DNA of 64,000 bases from Mesorhizobium loti CJ3sym (GTDB lineage Bacteria; Pseudomonadota; Alphaproteobacteria; Rhizobiales; Rhizobiaceae): the NCBI RefSeq assembly GCF_000472785.1, contig NZ_AXAL01000001.1, forward strand, positions 626,078 through 690,077. The letters run 5' to 3'. Shown piece by piece: positions 44,478 through 53,252 of this stretch (within the stretch, counting starts at the first letter, position 1; each line of letters begins with the position of its first letter). A program made the translations under genes and the position numbers. Below the pieces are notes generated by a model. It did not search any database, was not told the DNA's origin, and saw only the letters and a list, made by a program, of their open reading frames with translations.

Positions 44478-44699
44478 TCAGCGGCTGGGCGCCGGCCCAC
44501 CCGCCTCGACGACGAAGGATGCCGCGATCAGATCGTCTGCATCCAGTCGTAGCGAACCATCGCCGGCCCCCATGATGGCGGCGACCTTGTGGAAGGTCTT
44601 CATTTCATGGTCGGAAATTTCGGCATCCTGCATTCTGGCCCTGAGTTCAGCGATACGTCGCCCCAACGCAGGGGACGTTCCAATTTCACGTTTCGACAT
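44478..44699 (-). CDS. Small conserved hypothetical protein
   Basis: 73 residues. ATG 44699 has an excellent GGAGGAG 12 bases upstream; the frame continues to 45242 but that part overlaps the tRNA. N-terminal half is a charged helix (ALGRRIAELRARMQDAEISD), followed by a Met/Ala-rich middle and the end LIAASFVVEAGGPAPSR. No family recognised. Confidence 0.7.
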   Translation of the reverse strand: MSKREIGTSPALGRRIAELRARMQDAEISDHEMKTFHKVAAIMGAGDGSLRLDADDLIAASFVVEAGGPAPSR

Positions 44700-44985
44700 G
44701 GCCTGGTTTTCTCCTCCCCCAACCCGCTTTTGTTTTGCCCCGCCCATTCGCCGGTCCGCACATTGCCTTTTATGAGGTTCCGCGAATACAAGGCCCCGAA
44801 CGCTTGGTGTGGGCGAAGGTTCCAGGCTTCGCGGATCACGAAATAATTCCGGCATGGCCGCGCCGATGGGCGAAAAAGTCGAAACCCAACTCCTCGTTGG
44901 CGGGGTTGTGGTGGACTTCAATGACCGGGAGACTGCGCGGACCGCTGGCGCGGTGGGCACTTCGATCGCGTGGGATGTGAGATGA

Positions 44986-45062
<77 letters not shown>

Positions 45063-45186
45063 AACGGTCTGTTGCCTATTCATTTCGGTGTTACATGGCA
45101 AGTGCAAAAACCTTGCCGACATGCGCATTGCGCAGTAATGACGGGCGAAGGGTGGCGATGCCGCCTTGGATAATAACGAGGTGGCC

Positions 45187-45492
45187 ATGTCCGCGCGCAT
45201 TTTCAGCCCTGCCAAAACCGCAATGCAGTCCGGCAAGGCCAAGACGGGTCACTGGGTGCTGGAATTCGACCCGGAGATGCGCAAGAAGATCGATCCCCTG
45301 ATGGGATACACGACCTCGGGAGACATGAAGAGCCAGATCAGGCTCACCTTCGACACGAGGGAAGAGGCAGTTGCCTATGCCGAAAAGCAAGGGCTGGCCT
45401 TCCGTGTCGAGGAGCCAAAAGAGACCAAGCGCCGCCAGATTTCCTATGCGGAGAATTTCCGCTATGACCGCAGGACGCCCTGGACGCATTGA
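45187..45492 (+). CDS. ETC complex I subunit, NDUFS4-like
   Basis: 101 residues, matching the alphaproteobacterial family related to the 18-kDa mitochondrial complex I subunit NDUFS4. Typical pattern ARIFSPAKTAMQSGKAKTGH, WVLEFDP, PLMGYTTSGDMKSQIRLTFD and the C-terminal SYAENFRYDRRTPWTH. A peripheral subunit that helps assemble or stabilise the NADH-binding arm. ATG 45187 follows GAGGTG. Sits alone between two tRNA genes. Confidence 0.92.
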   Translation: MSARIFSPAKTAMQSGKAKTGHWVLEFDPEMRKKIDPLMGYTTSGDMKSQIRLTFDTREEAVAYAEKQGLAFRVEEPKETKRRQISYAENFRYDRRTPWTH

Positions 45493-45538
45493 TCGGCGGC
45501 CAGCGCCAAGTATCCAGCCGGCCCAGTGGCCGGCCAGC

Positions 45539-45615
45539 GGTCCCGTAGCTCAGCTGGATAGAGCACCGGCCTTCTAAGCCGATGGTCACAGGTTCGAATC
45601 CTGTCGGGATCGCCA
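45539..45615 (+). tRNA. tRNA-Arg(TCT)
   Basis: 77-base cloverleaf: acceptor GGTCCCG / CGGGATC (one G-T wobble), D-arm GCTCAGCTGGATAGAGC, anticodon loop CTTCTAA (TCT, arginine), T-arm ACAGGTTCGAATCCTGT, encoded CCA at 45613-45615. The anticodon stem has one C-A mismatch at its top. Confidence 0.95.
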
Positions 45616-45926
45616 ATAAATTCAATGACCTGCGCCAGGCGTTTGCGCCGTTCAACCTGTATCTCTTGCGCTCGTGTGTCCCCGTTTCGTCGGAGAATGC
45701 GATTGTGCCTCGTGCCAGGCGTAAATCCGCTGCCTGCGGCTTGTCCTAGCGTCTGCTCAGCGCGATCCTGGCGCAGATCGGCGGGGGTCGACACATGCGA
45801 GCACTTTCGGTCATCCTCATTGTTCTGGCGTTCGGTTTCATGGCGGTCGGCGACGTGGTTTCGTAACGTCAATTCTGAAAGGCTGACCACCTCTGCGTGA
45901 GGGCAGCCAACAAAGGTCGAAAGAGG
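45616..45926. other. Intergenic region tRNA-Arg to cupin
   Basis: 311 bases. Apart from a possible 23-codon hydrophobic ORF at 45795-45866, nothing is evident: no integrase remnant or att duplication next to the tRNA. Confidence 0.4.
45795..45866 (+). CDS. Possible tiny membrane peptide
   Basis: 23 residues, MRALSVILIVLAFGFMAVGD then VVS: one strongly hydrophobic helix with a basic start, typical of bacterial mini membrane proteins. GGGGG is about 7 bases upstream of the ATG. Too short for statistics; a chance ORF is quite possible. Confidence 0.3.
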   Translation: MRALSVILIVLAFGFMAVGDVVS

Positions 45927-46352
45927 ATGAGCACGAACGACAGGCCTATAGTTACCCGGAAAGGCCAGGAAAGCAGCAAGACCAGCCAGTCCGGCGGCAT
46001 GGCGCTGGTGACCGGGGTCGGCCCGCAACACACGTCGGCGACGAAGCTGTGGTTCGGCAAGGCCAGCAATGCGCCCGGCTTTCGGTCGCTGCCGCACCAT
46101 CATGGCGAGGCGGAAACCGGCGCTTATCTGCTGTCTGGCAACGCCCGCATCTATTTCGGCGACAACTACCAGGAGTTCGTCGAATTGTCGGCGGGCGACT
46201 TCATGTTCGTGCCGCCGTTCCTGCCGCATCTCGAAGCCAATATGAGCACGACGGAAGAATTGTGGTGGCTGGCCTGCCGCACTCCGGAAAACATCGTGAT
46301 CAATCTGCCCGATGTCGACGACGCGCAACTCGCCGGCTACCGACGCGCCTGA
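45927..46352 (+). CDS. Cupin-domain protein
   Basis: 141 residues, single cupin barrel. Motif 1 SLPHHHGEAETGAYLLSGNA gives two metal-binding His and a Glu, motif 2 is AGDFMFVPPFLPH with the last His. Likely metal-dependent; function from enzyme to sensor cannot be told. ATG 45927 follows AAGAGG closely (alternatively AAGGTCG further up). Stands alone. Confidence 0.88.
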   Translation: MSTNDRPIVTRKGQESSKTSQSGGMALVTGVGPQHTSATKLWFGKASNAPGFRSLPHHHGEAETGAYLLSGNARIYFGDNYQEFVELSAGDFMFVPPFLPHLEANMSTTEELWWLACRTPENIVINLPDVDDAQLAGYRRA

Positions 46353-46355
46353 GCG

Positions 46356-46463
46356 TTGCTGAAGACAGCTGGTCCACGCTTTGTCATCGTCGCCGCCTGC
46401 TACGTGGCGGTGCATACGGCGGTTTATCTGCTGGTCCGGCATCCGACTGGGCTGTGGGCGTAA
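46356..46463 (+). CDS. Possible small membrane peptide after cupin gene
   Basis: 35 residues from TTG 46356, in the same frame as the cupin and separated from its TGA by one codon. One hydrophobic stretch, RFVIVAACYVAVHTAVYLLV, looks like a real membrane helix. Could be a mini-protein, a remnant of a longer gene, or chance. Confidence 0.25.
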   Translation: MLKTAGPRFVIVAACYVAVHTAVYLLVRHPTGLWA

Positions 46464-46670
46464 AGGGGCGGACACTCCGGCGACCACTCGGTCTGAAGGC
46501 AAGCTCGCCGGGCGAGAACCCCAACACCTCATTCCCGGCGAGCCTACAACCTGATTTGGAACGCAATCAGGACCGGGGTCAGCCGGCAAGCCTGCGCAGC
46601 AAGATGGGTGCCAGCTGTTGTTTCCCGAAATGGGACGGTGGCAGTTTGCAAACCGGCTGGATACAGGCAC
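46464..46670. other. Intergenic region before dispersed repeat
   Basis: No gene, RNA or hairpin recognised. It ends at the dispersed palindromic element, and hdaA ends just beyond that. Confidence 0.4.
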
Positions 46671-46768
46671 CTAGAGCGTTTCACGGAAACGGCAAACCGC
46701 TCTAACTCTTTGTTTGACGCAATTCCGGACGGAAAACCGTTTCACATTTTTCCTGGAATTGCTCTAAA
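46671..46768. repeat. RIME-like dispersed intergenic mosaic element
   Basis: About 98 bases with two palindromic units. Unit 1: TAGAGCG (46672) / CGCTCTA (46698) with inner GTTTC / GAAAC. Unit 2: GCAATTCC (46719) / GGAATTGC (46755) with inner ACGG / CCGT. The joining sequence AACTCTTTGTTTGACGCAAT is one I recognise from many Rhizobium, Mesorhizobium and Brucella intergenic regions; it resembles the RIME class. The right end covers the hdaA stop codon. Confidence 0.8.
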
Positions 46769-47468
46769 TCCCGAACTCGCCCTGCCCCTCATCCATTGCG
46801 TTGACCGTTTCAGCGGCGAGCGCCCGCGTGATCGGCGTCTTGCGCTCGAGTGCCGTTCGGTCCAGCCGTTCCACCACGCGCATCGCTGTCGCCAGCGAGC
46901 GTTCGATGCGCCGGACCAGATACTGCACGACATGCGGTTCGACCTCGACCTGGCGGTCGGCGAACAGCTTGGTGATGACACCGGCGAGCAGGAGATCGTC
47001 CGGCTCGTGGATCTCAACTGTCGCCGCCGCCTTCAGCCGTGAAGCCAGATCGGGCAGCGAAACACCCCATGCGGCTGGAAAGCGCCGCGCTGTCAGAAGC
47101 AGCGTCGAGCCGGCGCCGCGCACCGCATTGATCAGATGGAAAAGGCCCTGTTCGTCGACTGCGCGCGCATCGACATCGTCGATCAGCGCCGGGCGGGCGC
47201 CAAGATTTGCGATGCTGTCACCAATGCGCGCGGCGTTCACGGCCACGGCGTTGGCGCGCGCACCCCAGATCGAGGCCAGATGCGTCTTGCCGGAGCCCGC
47301 GGGACCAGCCAGCACCACCACCGGCGAGGGCCAGTCCGGCCAGCGGTCGATCAGCGCTGCCGCCTGGTTGTTGGTGCCGGAGACGACGAGGTCGTCAAGC
47401 GAATAGCCAGTGCCATGGCCGAGATCGAGCGGCAGTTGGCGCGGCGGATCGGTTCGCTGGGCCGTCAC
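46764..47468 (-). CDS. hdaA: HdaA, DnaA-related regulator of replication initiation
   Basis: 234 residues from GTG 47468, one base after the stop of the AI-2E gene; longer frames run antisense into that gene. A short N-terminal clamp-binding-like motif (QLPLDL) precedes an AAA+ domain: Walker A LAGPAGSGKTHL near residue 56, Walker B-type PALIDDVDA, arginine-containing LPDLASRLKAA. It lacks the DnaA DNA-binding domain. With the sliding clamp it stimulates ATP hydrolysis by DnaA and prevents re-initiation. Confidence 0.9.
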   Translation of the reverse strand: MTAQRTDPPRQLPLDLGHGTGYSLDDLVVSGTNNQAAALIDRWPDWPSPVVVLAGPAGSGKTHLASIWGARANAVAVNAARIGDSIANLGARPALIDDVDARAVDEQGLFHLINAVRGAGSTLLLTARRFPAAWGVSLPDLASRLKAAATVEIHEPDDLLLAGVITKLFADRQVEVEPHVVQYLVRRIERSLATAMRVVERLDRTALERKTPITRALAAETVNAMDEGQGEFGI

Positions 47469-47469
47469 T

Positions 47470-48672
47470 TCAACGACGCGGTTGCGTGCGGTGGCCGCCG
47501 CCACGATCGGCAGGCAGAGGTGGCGCGGGCTCCGTCGCGTGGCCCTTGTAGAGCGGCGATTCGAGGTAACGGGCGATGGCAAACCGCACCAGCACCGCAA
47601 CGGCGGCGGAAGCCGGCACGGCGATCAGCAGGCCAACGAAGCCGAACAGGGCGCCGAAGGCAAACAGCGCGAACATCAGCCAAACCGGGTGCAGGCCGAC
47701 GCTTTTGCCGACCAGCCTGGGCTGCAGGATGTTGCCTTCGATGAACTGGCCGATGAAAAAGACCACGGCGACAGCGACAACCATCATCCAATCCGGCGAA
47801 AACTGGACGAAAGCGACGCCGACGGCCAGCACCAGTCCGGTCAGTGAGCCGACATACGGAATGAACGAGATTAGCCCGGCGAACAGGCCGATGAGGATGG
47901 CGAAATTCAACCCGGTCAGCGTCAGGCCGGTGGCATACATGGCGCCCAGCACCAGGCAAAGCGTGCCCTGCCCGCGCACGAAGCCGGCGGTGGCGGTGTT
48001 GATGTCGCGTGCTATGCCGCGCACGGTGGTGACATGGTCGCGCGGCACCCAGCTGTCGATGACCGCCACCATGCGATCCCAGTCCAGCAGCATGTAGAAA
48101 GCGACCACCGGCGTCACCACGAACAGGCTGACCACCGAGACCAGCGCCATGCCGGAACTCCACAGCGAGGTGAACACTGTCGTGATCAGGCCAAAGCCGG
48201 AGGTCAGCAGCGAGTTCAACCCATCGCGCAAGCCATTGGCGTTGACGCCGAATTTCTGCTCGAGCCATTTCGGATCAAAGGAGGTGAGCAGGCTCTGGAG
48301 CCGGGTCAGATACTCCGGCAACTTGCCGGCGAATTGGGACATCTGCGTCGCCAGCACCGGAATGAGGACGACAAAGGCCAGCACCAGCACGATCAGGAAG
48401 GTGACGAGGATGACCACCGTCGCCATGAAGCGCGACAGGCCGAACCGCTGCAGCCGGTCGGCGACCGGATCGAGGAAATAGGCAAGCACCATTCCGGCCA
48501 CGAACGGCAACAGGATGTTACTGAAGATATAGAGGAAAAGGGCGAGCAAGACCGCGCCAGCCACCCAGAACGATATCTGCCGGCGAAACGCCGATGCCGC
48601 GGCAATATTGGCCGCCGCAGCCTCCAACACTGCCGCTTCTTTCTCAGATGTCCGGATTGGAGCCTTCGCCAT
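47470..48672 (-). CDS. AI-2E/PerM-family transporter
   Basis: 400 residues, seven to eight hydrophobic segments. Family features: LLPFVAGMVLAYFLDPVADR, the central soluble part with LLTSFDPKWLEQ, then GVLGLISFIPYVG-like LFAGLISFIPYVGSLTGLVL and FFIGQFIEGNILQPRLVGKS. These inner-membrane proteins export small molecules or ions; substrate unknown. ATG 48672 overlaps the upstream gene by 29 bases; its stop is one base from the hdaA GTG. Confidence 0.9.
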   Translation of the reverse strand: MAKAPIRTSEKEAAVLEAAAANIAAASAFRRQISFWVAGAVLLALFLYIFSNILLPFVAGMVLAYFLDPVADRLQRFGLSRFMATVVILVTFLIVLVLAFVVLIPVLATQMSQFAGKLPEYLTRLQSLLTSFDPKWLEQKFGVNANGLRDGLNSLLTSGFGLITTVFTSLWSSGMALVSVVSLFVVTPVVAFYMLLDWDRMVAVIDSWVPRDHVTTVRGIARDINTATAGFVRGQGTLCLVLGAMYATGLTLTGLNFAILIGLFAGLISFIPYVGSLTGLVLAVGVAFVQFSPDWMMVVAVAVVFFIGQFIEGNILQPRLVGKSVGLHPVWLMFALFAFGALFGFVGLLIAVPASAAVAVLVRFAIARYLESPLYKGHATEPAPPLPADRGGGHRTQPRR

Positions 48673-49201
48673 AGCCGCCCATATGCCTCAGCCAAGCCAC
48701 GAGATAGGCCGCGGCCGAAGCTACGGTCAAGACCCCGGACAGCAATATGAGAGCTGGCCGCAGAGGGTCGAGGTGCACGGCAAAGGCAAGTTCGCCCAGC
48801 ACAACCGCCGCCAGAACGATCTGGACGGCGGTATTGGCCTTCGACACCAGAAATGGCTTTATCTCGACCGGATGAGCCATCACCGTGGATAACAGGACCG
48901 CGCAGATGATCAGCGCGTCGCGCGACACCATGATGACGACCAGCCACAGCGGCAGTTGTCCGATGAAGCCCATGACCACGAAGACCGAAACCAGAAGCAG
49001 CTTGTCGGCCATCGGATCGAGATAGGCGCCAAGCCTGGACTGCTGGTTGAAACGGCGGGCGATGAAGCCATCGACGCCATCCGAGACGCCGGCGACGAGA
49101 AAACCGGCAAAAGCCCAGTCCCAGCGCGCCTGCAGCATGGCCAACACCACCGCAGGCACCAGCACGAGGCGCAGCATGGTGATCAGGTTGGGGATGGTCA
49201 A
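48644..49201 (-). CDS. CDP-alcohol phosphatidyltransferase
   Basis: 185 residues from TTG 49201, chosen because GGCGGGA lies upstream and MTIPNLITMLRLVLVP is a normal family N-terminus. The diagnostic catalytic motif D-x2-DG-x2-AR-x8-G-x3-D-x3-D is complete (DGVDGFIARRFNQQSRLGAY, then LDPMAD). Integral inner-membrane enzyme that joins an alcohol to a phosphatidyl group from CDP-diacylglycerol; PgsA-like, but a cardiolipin or other role is possible. First gene of the run to hdaA; divergent from purM. Confidence 0.9.
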   Translation of the reverse strand: MTIPNLITMLRLVLVPAVVLAMLQARWDWAFAGFLVAGVSDGVDGFIARRFNQQSRLGAYLDPMADKLLLVSVFVVMGFIGQLPLWLVVIMVSRDALIICAVLLSTVMAHPVEIKPFLVSKANTAVQIVLAAVVLGELAFAVHLDPLRPALILLSGVLTVASAAAYLVAWLRHMGGYGEGSNPDI

Positions 49202-49440
49202 CGCATTGTCCCGCCGCGTCTTTTGTTGAGAGATAGATGAGGGAGATGGGGTGGGCGCGCAAGGGATGAGCGACGCAGAAGCTGCCGACCTCACCCTCAT
49301 AGGCCACAAAGGGGGAGATCGGCCGCCGCCGCCGCTTCGCCAATCGCTTTTGTCGGGGGCAAAACCGCCGCATCGGCGCGTCATCCTTGCTCCCTGAAAC
49401 CATTCATGCGAAGAGCCCGCAAACGAGCAGGAAAATTGCG
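49202..49440. other. Divergent purM / CDP-alcohol-transferase promoter region
   Basis: Non-coding. The stretch about 49240-49330 (CCTCATAGGCCACAAAGGGG then GAGATCGGCC) looks like a worn copy of the G-rich intergenic repeat common in Mesorhizobium. No purine riboswitch is seen. Confidence 0.35.
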
Positions 49441-50520
49441 ATGAGCAAGCGCGACCCGAGCACGCGGAAGAACGGGCTTACCTACGCAGAGGCCGGCGTC
49501 GATATCGATGCCGGCAATCTGATGGTCGAGAAGATCAAGCCGCTGGTGCGCGCGACGCGCCGGCCGGGTGCCGATGGCGAGATCGGCGGCTTTGGCGGTC
49601 TGTTCGACCTCAAGGCCGCCGGCTTCACCGATCCGGTCCTGGTTGCCGCCAATGACGGTGTAGGCACCAAGCTCAAGATCGCCATCGATGCCGGCAAGCA
49701 CGACACGATCGGCATCGACCTCGTCGCCATGTGCGTCAACGATATCGTCGTGCAAGGTGCCGAACCGCTGTTCTTTCTCGACTATTTCGCCACCGGCAAG
49801 CTCGATCCCGACCAGGGCGCCGCGATCGTCGGCGGCATCGCCGAAGGCTGCCGACAGGCCGGCTGCGCGCTGATCGGCGGCGAGACGGCCGAAATGCCCG
49901 GCATGTATCATGGCAAGGACTATGACCTTGCCGGCTTTGCCGTGGGGGCTGCCGAACGCGGCCAGCTTTTGCCGACCGACGATATTGTCGAGGGCGACGT
50001 GCTGCTGGGGCTTGCCTCCTCCGGCCTGCATTCGAACGGATTCTCGCTGGTGCGCCGCATCGTCGCCACCAGCGGTCTGGCATGGAGCGACCCGGCGCCG
50101 TTCAACGACGACGCGACGCTTGCCGAGGCGCTGCTCGAGCCGACGCGCATCTATGTCAAGTCGATCCTGAAAGCCATCCGCAACACGCATGGCATCAAGG
50201 CGCTGGCCCACATCACCGGCGGCGGCTTCCCAGAAAACATTCCGCGCGTGCTGCCCAAGGATTTTTCGGCCGAGCTCGACCTCGAAGCCATCGACGTGCC
50301 GCCGGTGTTCTCATGGCTTGCCAAGGCCGGCGGGGTGGCACCGGAAGAGATGATGCGCACCTTCAACTGCGGCATCGGCATGATCCTGGCGGTCGCGTCC
50401 GGCCAGGCGGCACAGGTCGCCGCCGTTCTGCAGGAAGCCGGCGAGACGGTGACGCCAATCGGCCGCATCGTGCCGCGCCGCGACGCCGGCGTCATCTATC
50501 GGGGCTCGATCGGCCTATGA
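49441..50520 (+). CDS. purM: Phosphoribosylformylglycinamidine cyclo-ligase (AIR synthetase)
   Basis: 359 residues. Fifth step of purine synthesis: ATP-dependent closure of FGAM to AIR. AIRS-family motifs [14 protein letters not shown] [61 protein letters not shown] and [13 protein letters not shown] are intact. ATG 49441 follows CAGGA. Overlaps purN by ATGA. Confidence 0.97.
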   Translation: MSKRDPSTRKNGLTYAEAGVDIDAGNLMVEKIKPLVRATRRPGADGEIGGFGGLFDLKAAGFTDPVLVAANDGVGTKLKIAIDAGKHDTIGIDLVAMCVNDIVVQGAEPLFFLDYFATGKLDPDQGAAIVGGIAEGCRQAGCALIGGETAEMPGMYHGKDYDLAGFAVGAAERGQLLPTDDIVEGDVLLGLASSGLHSNGFSLVRRIVATSGLAWSDPAPFNDDATLAEALLEPTRIYVKSILKAIRNTHGIKALAHITGGGFPENIPRVLPKDFSAELDLEAIDVPPVFSWLAKAGGVAPEEMMRTFNCGIGMILAVASGQAAQVAAVLQEAGETVTPIGRIVPRRDAGVIYRGSIGL

Positions 50521-51224
50521 GCAGAAAACGCACAGTCGTCCTCATCTCGGGGCGCGGCTCCAACATGACCGCGCTGATCGCCGCTGCCAGCGACCCGGCC
50601 TTCCCGGCTGAGATTGTCGGTGTCATCTCTGACAAGGCCGATGCCGCCGGCCTTGGCATCGCCCGAGCGCGCGGTATCGCCACGCAGGTCATTTCGCGTG
50701 CCGACCATGGCAGCAAGCAGGCGCATGACTCGGCGATCGACGCCGCACTCACGGCCTTCAATGCCGAGATCGTGGCGCTGGCCGGCTACATGCGCATCCT
50801 CACCCCCGGCTTCGTCCAGAAATGGCAGGGCCGGATGATCAACATCCACCCTGCCCTGCTACCGGCCCTCAAAGGGCTCGATACGCATGCGCGGGCGCTG
50901 GCCGCCGGCATGCGCATCCATGGCTGCACCGTGCATTTCGTCACATCAGAGATGGATGACGGCCCGATCATCGCCCAGGCTGCCGTGCCGGTGATGGTCG
51001 GCGACAATGCCGATACGCTGGCTGCCCGCGTGCTGAAGGCCGAGCATCGGCTCTACGCGCTGGCGCTGGGGCTGGTCGCCGAAGGCAAGGCGCGCATGGA
51101 GGCCGGGCGAACCGTGCTTGCCCACTTTGCCGACGACGCCGACAACGGCACCTCGGTGGTGATGGCGCCCGATCCGCTGCGCGAAGAAGCCGATCTGGAA
51201 CATCTGGCACGGATCACGCCCTGA
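50517..51224 (+). CDS. purN: Phosphoribosylglycinamide formyltransferase
   Basis: 235 residues. Third step of purine synthesis, transferring formyl from 10-formyl-THF to GAR. N-terminal [15 protein letters not shown] binds phosphate; the catalytic residues are in [10 protein letters not shown] (Asn, His near residue 108) and [11 protein letters not shown] (Asp near 145). Somewhat longer than the E. coli enzyme at its C-terminus. Coupled to purM by the ATGA overlap. Confidence 0.97.
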   Translation: MSRKRTVVLISGRGSNMTALIAAASDPAFPAEIVGVISDKADAAGLGIARARGIATQVISRADHGSKQAHDSAIDAALTAFNAEIVALAGYMRILTPGFVQKWQGRMINIHPALLPALKGLDTHARALAAGMRIHGCTVHFVTSEMDDGPIIAQAAVPVMVGDNADTLAARVLKAEHRLYALALGLVAEGKARMEAGRTVLAHFADDADNGTSVVMAPDPLREEADLEHLARITP

Positions 51225-51236
51225 GAGCCAAGGCCA

Positions 51237-51581
51237 ATGGACGTTTTCGACAGCGCGATCCGGACAAAAGGCGACCTAGCCGGCGTTTTCGAGTACGATG
51301 AGGCGGGAGATCCGCAAAACGCCACGGCCTATTTTTACCTCTATCGGGCCCAGGGCAGCGTGCCAGGCTCCGTCGTTGATGCAATTCACATACGATCGGG
51401 CACCTGGGCCATCAGCGGGTCGGATATCGCCGTCCGGTGGGATAAGGATGAGCGTCGCGGCGGGCTGTTTGTCTTTGGGTCCCTTTCCGCGGCTTTCGAC
51501 ACTGAGGCCGGCACAAAGCACGGCGGCGGATATGGCAAAGACTTTCATGCCGACATCCCTTGGTCGGAGTCAAATCGGTGA
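51237..51581 (+). CDS. Conserved hypothetical protein
   Basis: 114 residues, not recognised. Acidic and soluble, with YFYLYRAQGSVPGSVVDAIH and the C-terminal HADIPWSESNR. Starts 12 bases after purN with AAGG upstream, and its TGA overlaps the GTG of the next gene, so it belongs to the purM operon. No signal peptide. Confidence 0.7.
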   Translation: MDVFDSAIRTKGDLAGVFEYDEAGDPQNATAYFYLYRAQGSVPGSVVDAIHIRSGTWAISGSDIAVRWDKDERRGGLFVFGSLSAAFDTEAGTKHGGGYGKDFHADIPWSESNR

Positions 51582-52087
51582 AACAACTGCTTCTTCTGCG
51601 CCACGCCAAATCCAGTTGGGATGACCCCGCCCTCGACGATTTCGACCGGCCACTCGCCGAACGCGGATTGAAGGCGGCCCGACTGATGGGACAGGAGCTT
51701 GCGGCGCGCGACTGGTTGCCGGACCTGGCGCTGGTGTCTCCGGCGCTACGCACCAGCGATACCTGGCGGCTGGTGGCCGCGGAACTGCCTGTGCATCCAC
51801 GGATCGCGTTTGCCCAGGCGCTCTACGATGCTTCGGCCGCGGATATTCTAGGCCGGATTCGCAAGGCCGATCCATCGAGCAATTGCCTACTGATGGTCGG
51901 CCACAATCCCGGGCTGGAGGATCTGGCGAAGCAGCTTGCCTCGCCCACCTCGGAGGTCAAGGCGCGCAAGAGGCTCGAGGAAAAGTTTCCGACGGCGGCC
52001 GTTGCGCGCTTGGTCTTCGAGGGCGAGTGGTCCGCCCTGTCCTCCGCGCGGCTGACGCATTGCCTGCGTCCGAAGGATTTGAGCTAG
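51578..52087 (+). CDS. sixA: SixA-type phosphohistidine phosphatase
   Basis: 169 residues from GTG 51578, overlapping the previous stop (GTGA) with GGAG about 8 bases upstream. Histidine-phosphatase motif LLLLRHAKSSWDDP at the start, RPLAERGLKAA, SPALRTSDTW, and the second catalytic His in LMVGHNPGLEDL. SixA removes phosphate from phosphohistidine domains such as those of phosphorelays or the nitrogen PTS. Last gene of the purM operon. Confidence 0.9.
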   Translation: MKQLLLLRHAKSSWDDPALDDFDRPLAERGLKAARLMGQELAARDWLPDLALVSPALRTSDTWRLVAAELPVHPRIAFAQALYDASAADILGRIRKADPSSNCLLMVGHNPGLEDLAKQLASPTSEVKARKRLEEKFPTAAVARLVFEGEWSALSSARLTHCLRPKDLS

Positions 52088-52138
52088 CAATCCGATGCCG
52101 GGCAGATGCGGCAGGGCAAGCCCGCCGCGCCCGAGAGC

Positions 52139-52378
52139 TCAGTTGCCCCAGATGCCCTGGCCGGGTTCCGGCCATTCGGTGGTGGTTTTCATCTTGGTGT
52201 CGGCTGCCTTGTGTTCGGCCATATCCGTATTCTTGACCGCGCCGGTGGCGCCTTGATCCACACCGGCGACCGAAGCAATCGGCTGGTTGGCATTGTTGGA
52301 ATTGAAGTTGTCGCTGCCGGCAAATGCATTGCTGGTGACGAAGAGGACGGCGGCGATGGTGAGAGCAATCTTGTTCAT
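52139..52378 (-). CDS. DUF680 secreted mini-protein, copy A
   Basis: 79 residues. Signal peptide MNKIALTIAAVLFVTSNAFA, then mature GSDNFNSNNANQP, a variable middle, and the ending EPGQGIWGN. DUF680 family, known to me mainly from Mesorhizobium; function unknown, periplasmic or secreted. ATG 52378 follows AAGGAGA. Most diverged of the three copies here. Confidence 0.88.
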   Translation of the reverse strand: MNKIALTIAAVLFVTSNAFAGSDNFNSNNANQPIASVAGVDQGATGAVKNTDMAEHKAADTKMKTTTEWPEPGQGIWGN

Positions 52379-52537
52379 TTCAATCTCCTTGGTTCATCCG
52401 TTAGGCGGCGTCTTGGGAGGACGGTTCCGCTAAGGACAAGACCTCGGGAAGCCAGGTTTTATTCCTGGACGTGGAATGTTTTTTGCCGACTGCGAAGATC
52501 GGCTGCTAAATCCGGCGCTGGCGATCTGGCATCCATA

Positions 52538-52572
52538 AAAGACAAGAGCGGCGGGCCAAGCCCACCGCTCTT
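52538..52572 (-). terminator. Terminator of DUF680 copy B
   Basis: Stem AAGAGCGG-GGGC / GCCC-CCGCTCTT (one bulge each side aligned C-A), then GTCTTTT on the minus strand. Same stem as at 53200-53228. Confidence 0.82.
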
Positions 52573-52636
52573 TGTTATCGAGGCCTGCTGCGAAGAACAG
52601 CAACCCCAGATGCCTCTGGCGCAATTGAGCGTTGGC

Positions 52637-52870
52637 TCAGTTGCCCCAGATGCCTTGACCGGATTCCGGCTGGACTGAATCAGGCGTCAGCTTGAAGCCG
52701 TGGTGCTCGACCGGCTTGCGGATCGAAGCCGTGCGGCCGTGGTCGATATTGCCCGCGGGTGCGGTGACTGCCAACTGATTGTCGGTGGCGGAGTGATAGT
52801 TGTCGCTGCCGGCGAAAGCGCAGCCCGTGGCAACGAGGATGGCGGCGGCGGTAAGTGCGATCTTGGTCAT
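52637..52870 (-). CDS. DUF680 secreted mini-protein, copy B
   Basis: 77 residues. Signal peptide MTKIALTAAAILVATGCAFA, mature start GSDNYHSATDNQ, middle rich in His/Lys, ending ESGQGIWGN. Nearly identical to copy C in the signal peptide, with the same upstream and downstream sequence elements, so B and C are a tandem duplication. GGAG lies 9 bases before ATG 52870. Confidence 0.88.
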   Translation of the reverse strand: MTKIALTAAAILVATGCAFAGSDNYHSATDNQLAVTAPAGNIDHGRTASIRKPVEHHGFKLTPDSVQPESGQGIWGN

Positions 52871-53149
52871 TTTCTTTACTCCAGTAGTTCTGTCCGTCTA
52901 GTGGCGTGCCCTTGGGAGGAATTTCGCGTCGCTCGGACAGGCTGGAAATGGGTTTTTCGTTCGCCGAGTTCCAATCACGAAGATGTTCTATCACGTGCCG
53001 AATCCAGACTTTGAATCTCGGCCCCGGCGTCAAGGGCCTGAAATTTTATTTTTTGATATCATATAGTTATAAGAGATCTTCTTGACGCGCAGGGCGACGA
53101 TCCGCCGAGCCGTCGGTCATCATCCGTTCACGCCGCGTCAATATTAATT

Positions 53150-53163
53150 GAACCGATCGGTTC
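53150..53163. promoter_or_regulatory. Palindrome GAACCGATCGGTTC upstream of copy B
   Basis: Perfect 14-bp palindrome 280 bases before the copy B start codon. A matching element GAACCG-TT-CGGTTC lies 283 bases before copy C, so it is part of the duplicated unit. Confidence 0.55.
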
Positions 53164-53190
53164 GACTTTTGGGCGGCGCAGCCGCGCGCA

Positions 53191-53228
53191 CAAAAAAACA
53201 AGAGCGGCGGGCCAAGCCCACCGCTCTT
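53191..53228 (-). terminator. Terminator of DUF680 copy C
   Basis: Same stem as the copy B terminator, 25 bases after the copy C stop, followed by GTTTTTTT on the minus strand. Confidence 0.88.
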
Positions 53229-53252
53229 TGTAGTCTTCCGGGGTTCGAAGAA

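Noticed and set aside
44735..44980. 81-codon plus-strand frame before tRNA-Pro
   Set aside because: No ribosome site and ordinary intergenic composition; the tRNA and the 73-codon gene explain the region.
45539..45926. Genomic island at tRNA-Arg
   Set aside because: No integrase, no direct repeat of the tRNA 3' end and no composition change downstream.
45731..46670. 402-codon minus-strand frame across tRNA-Arg and cupin
   Set aside because: Overlaps a certain tRNA and a motif-bearing gene on the other strand.
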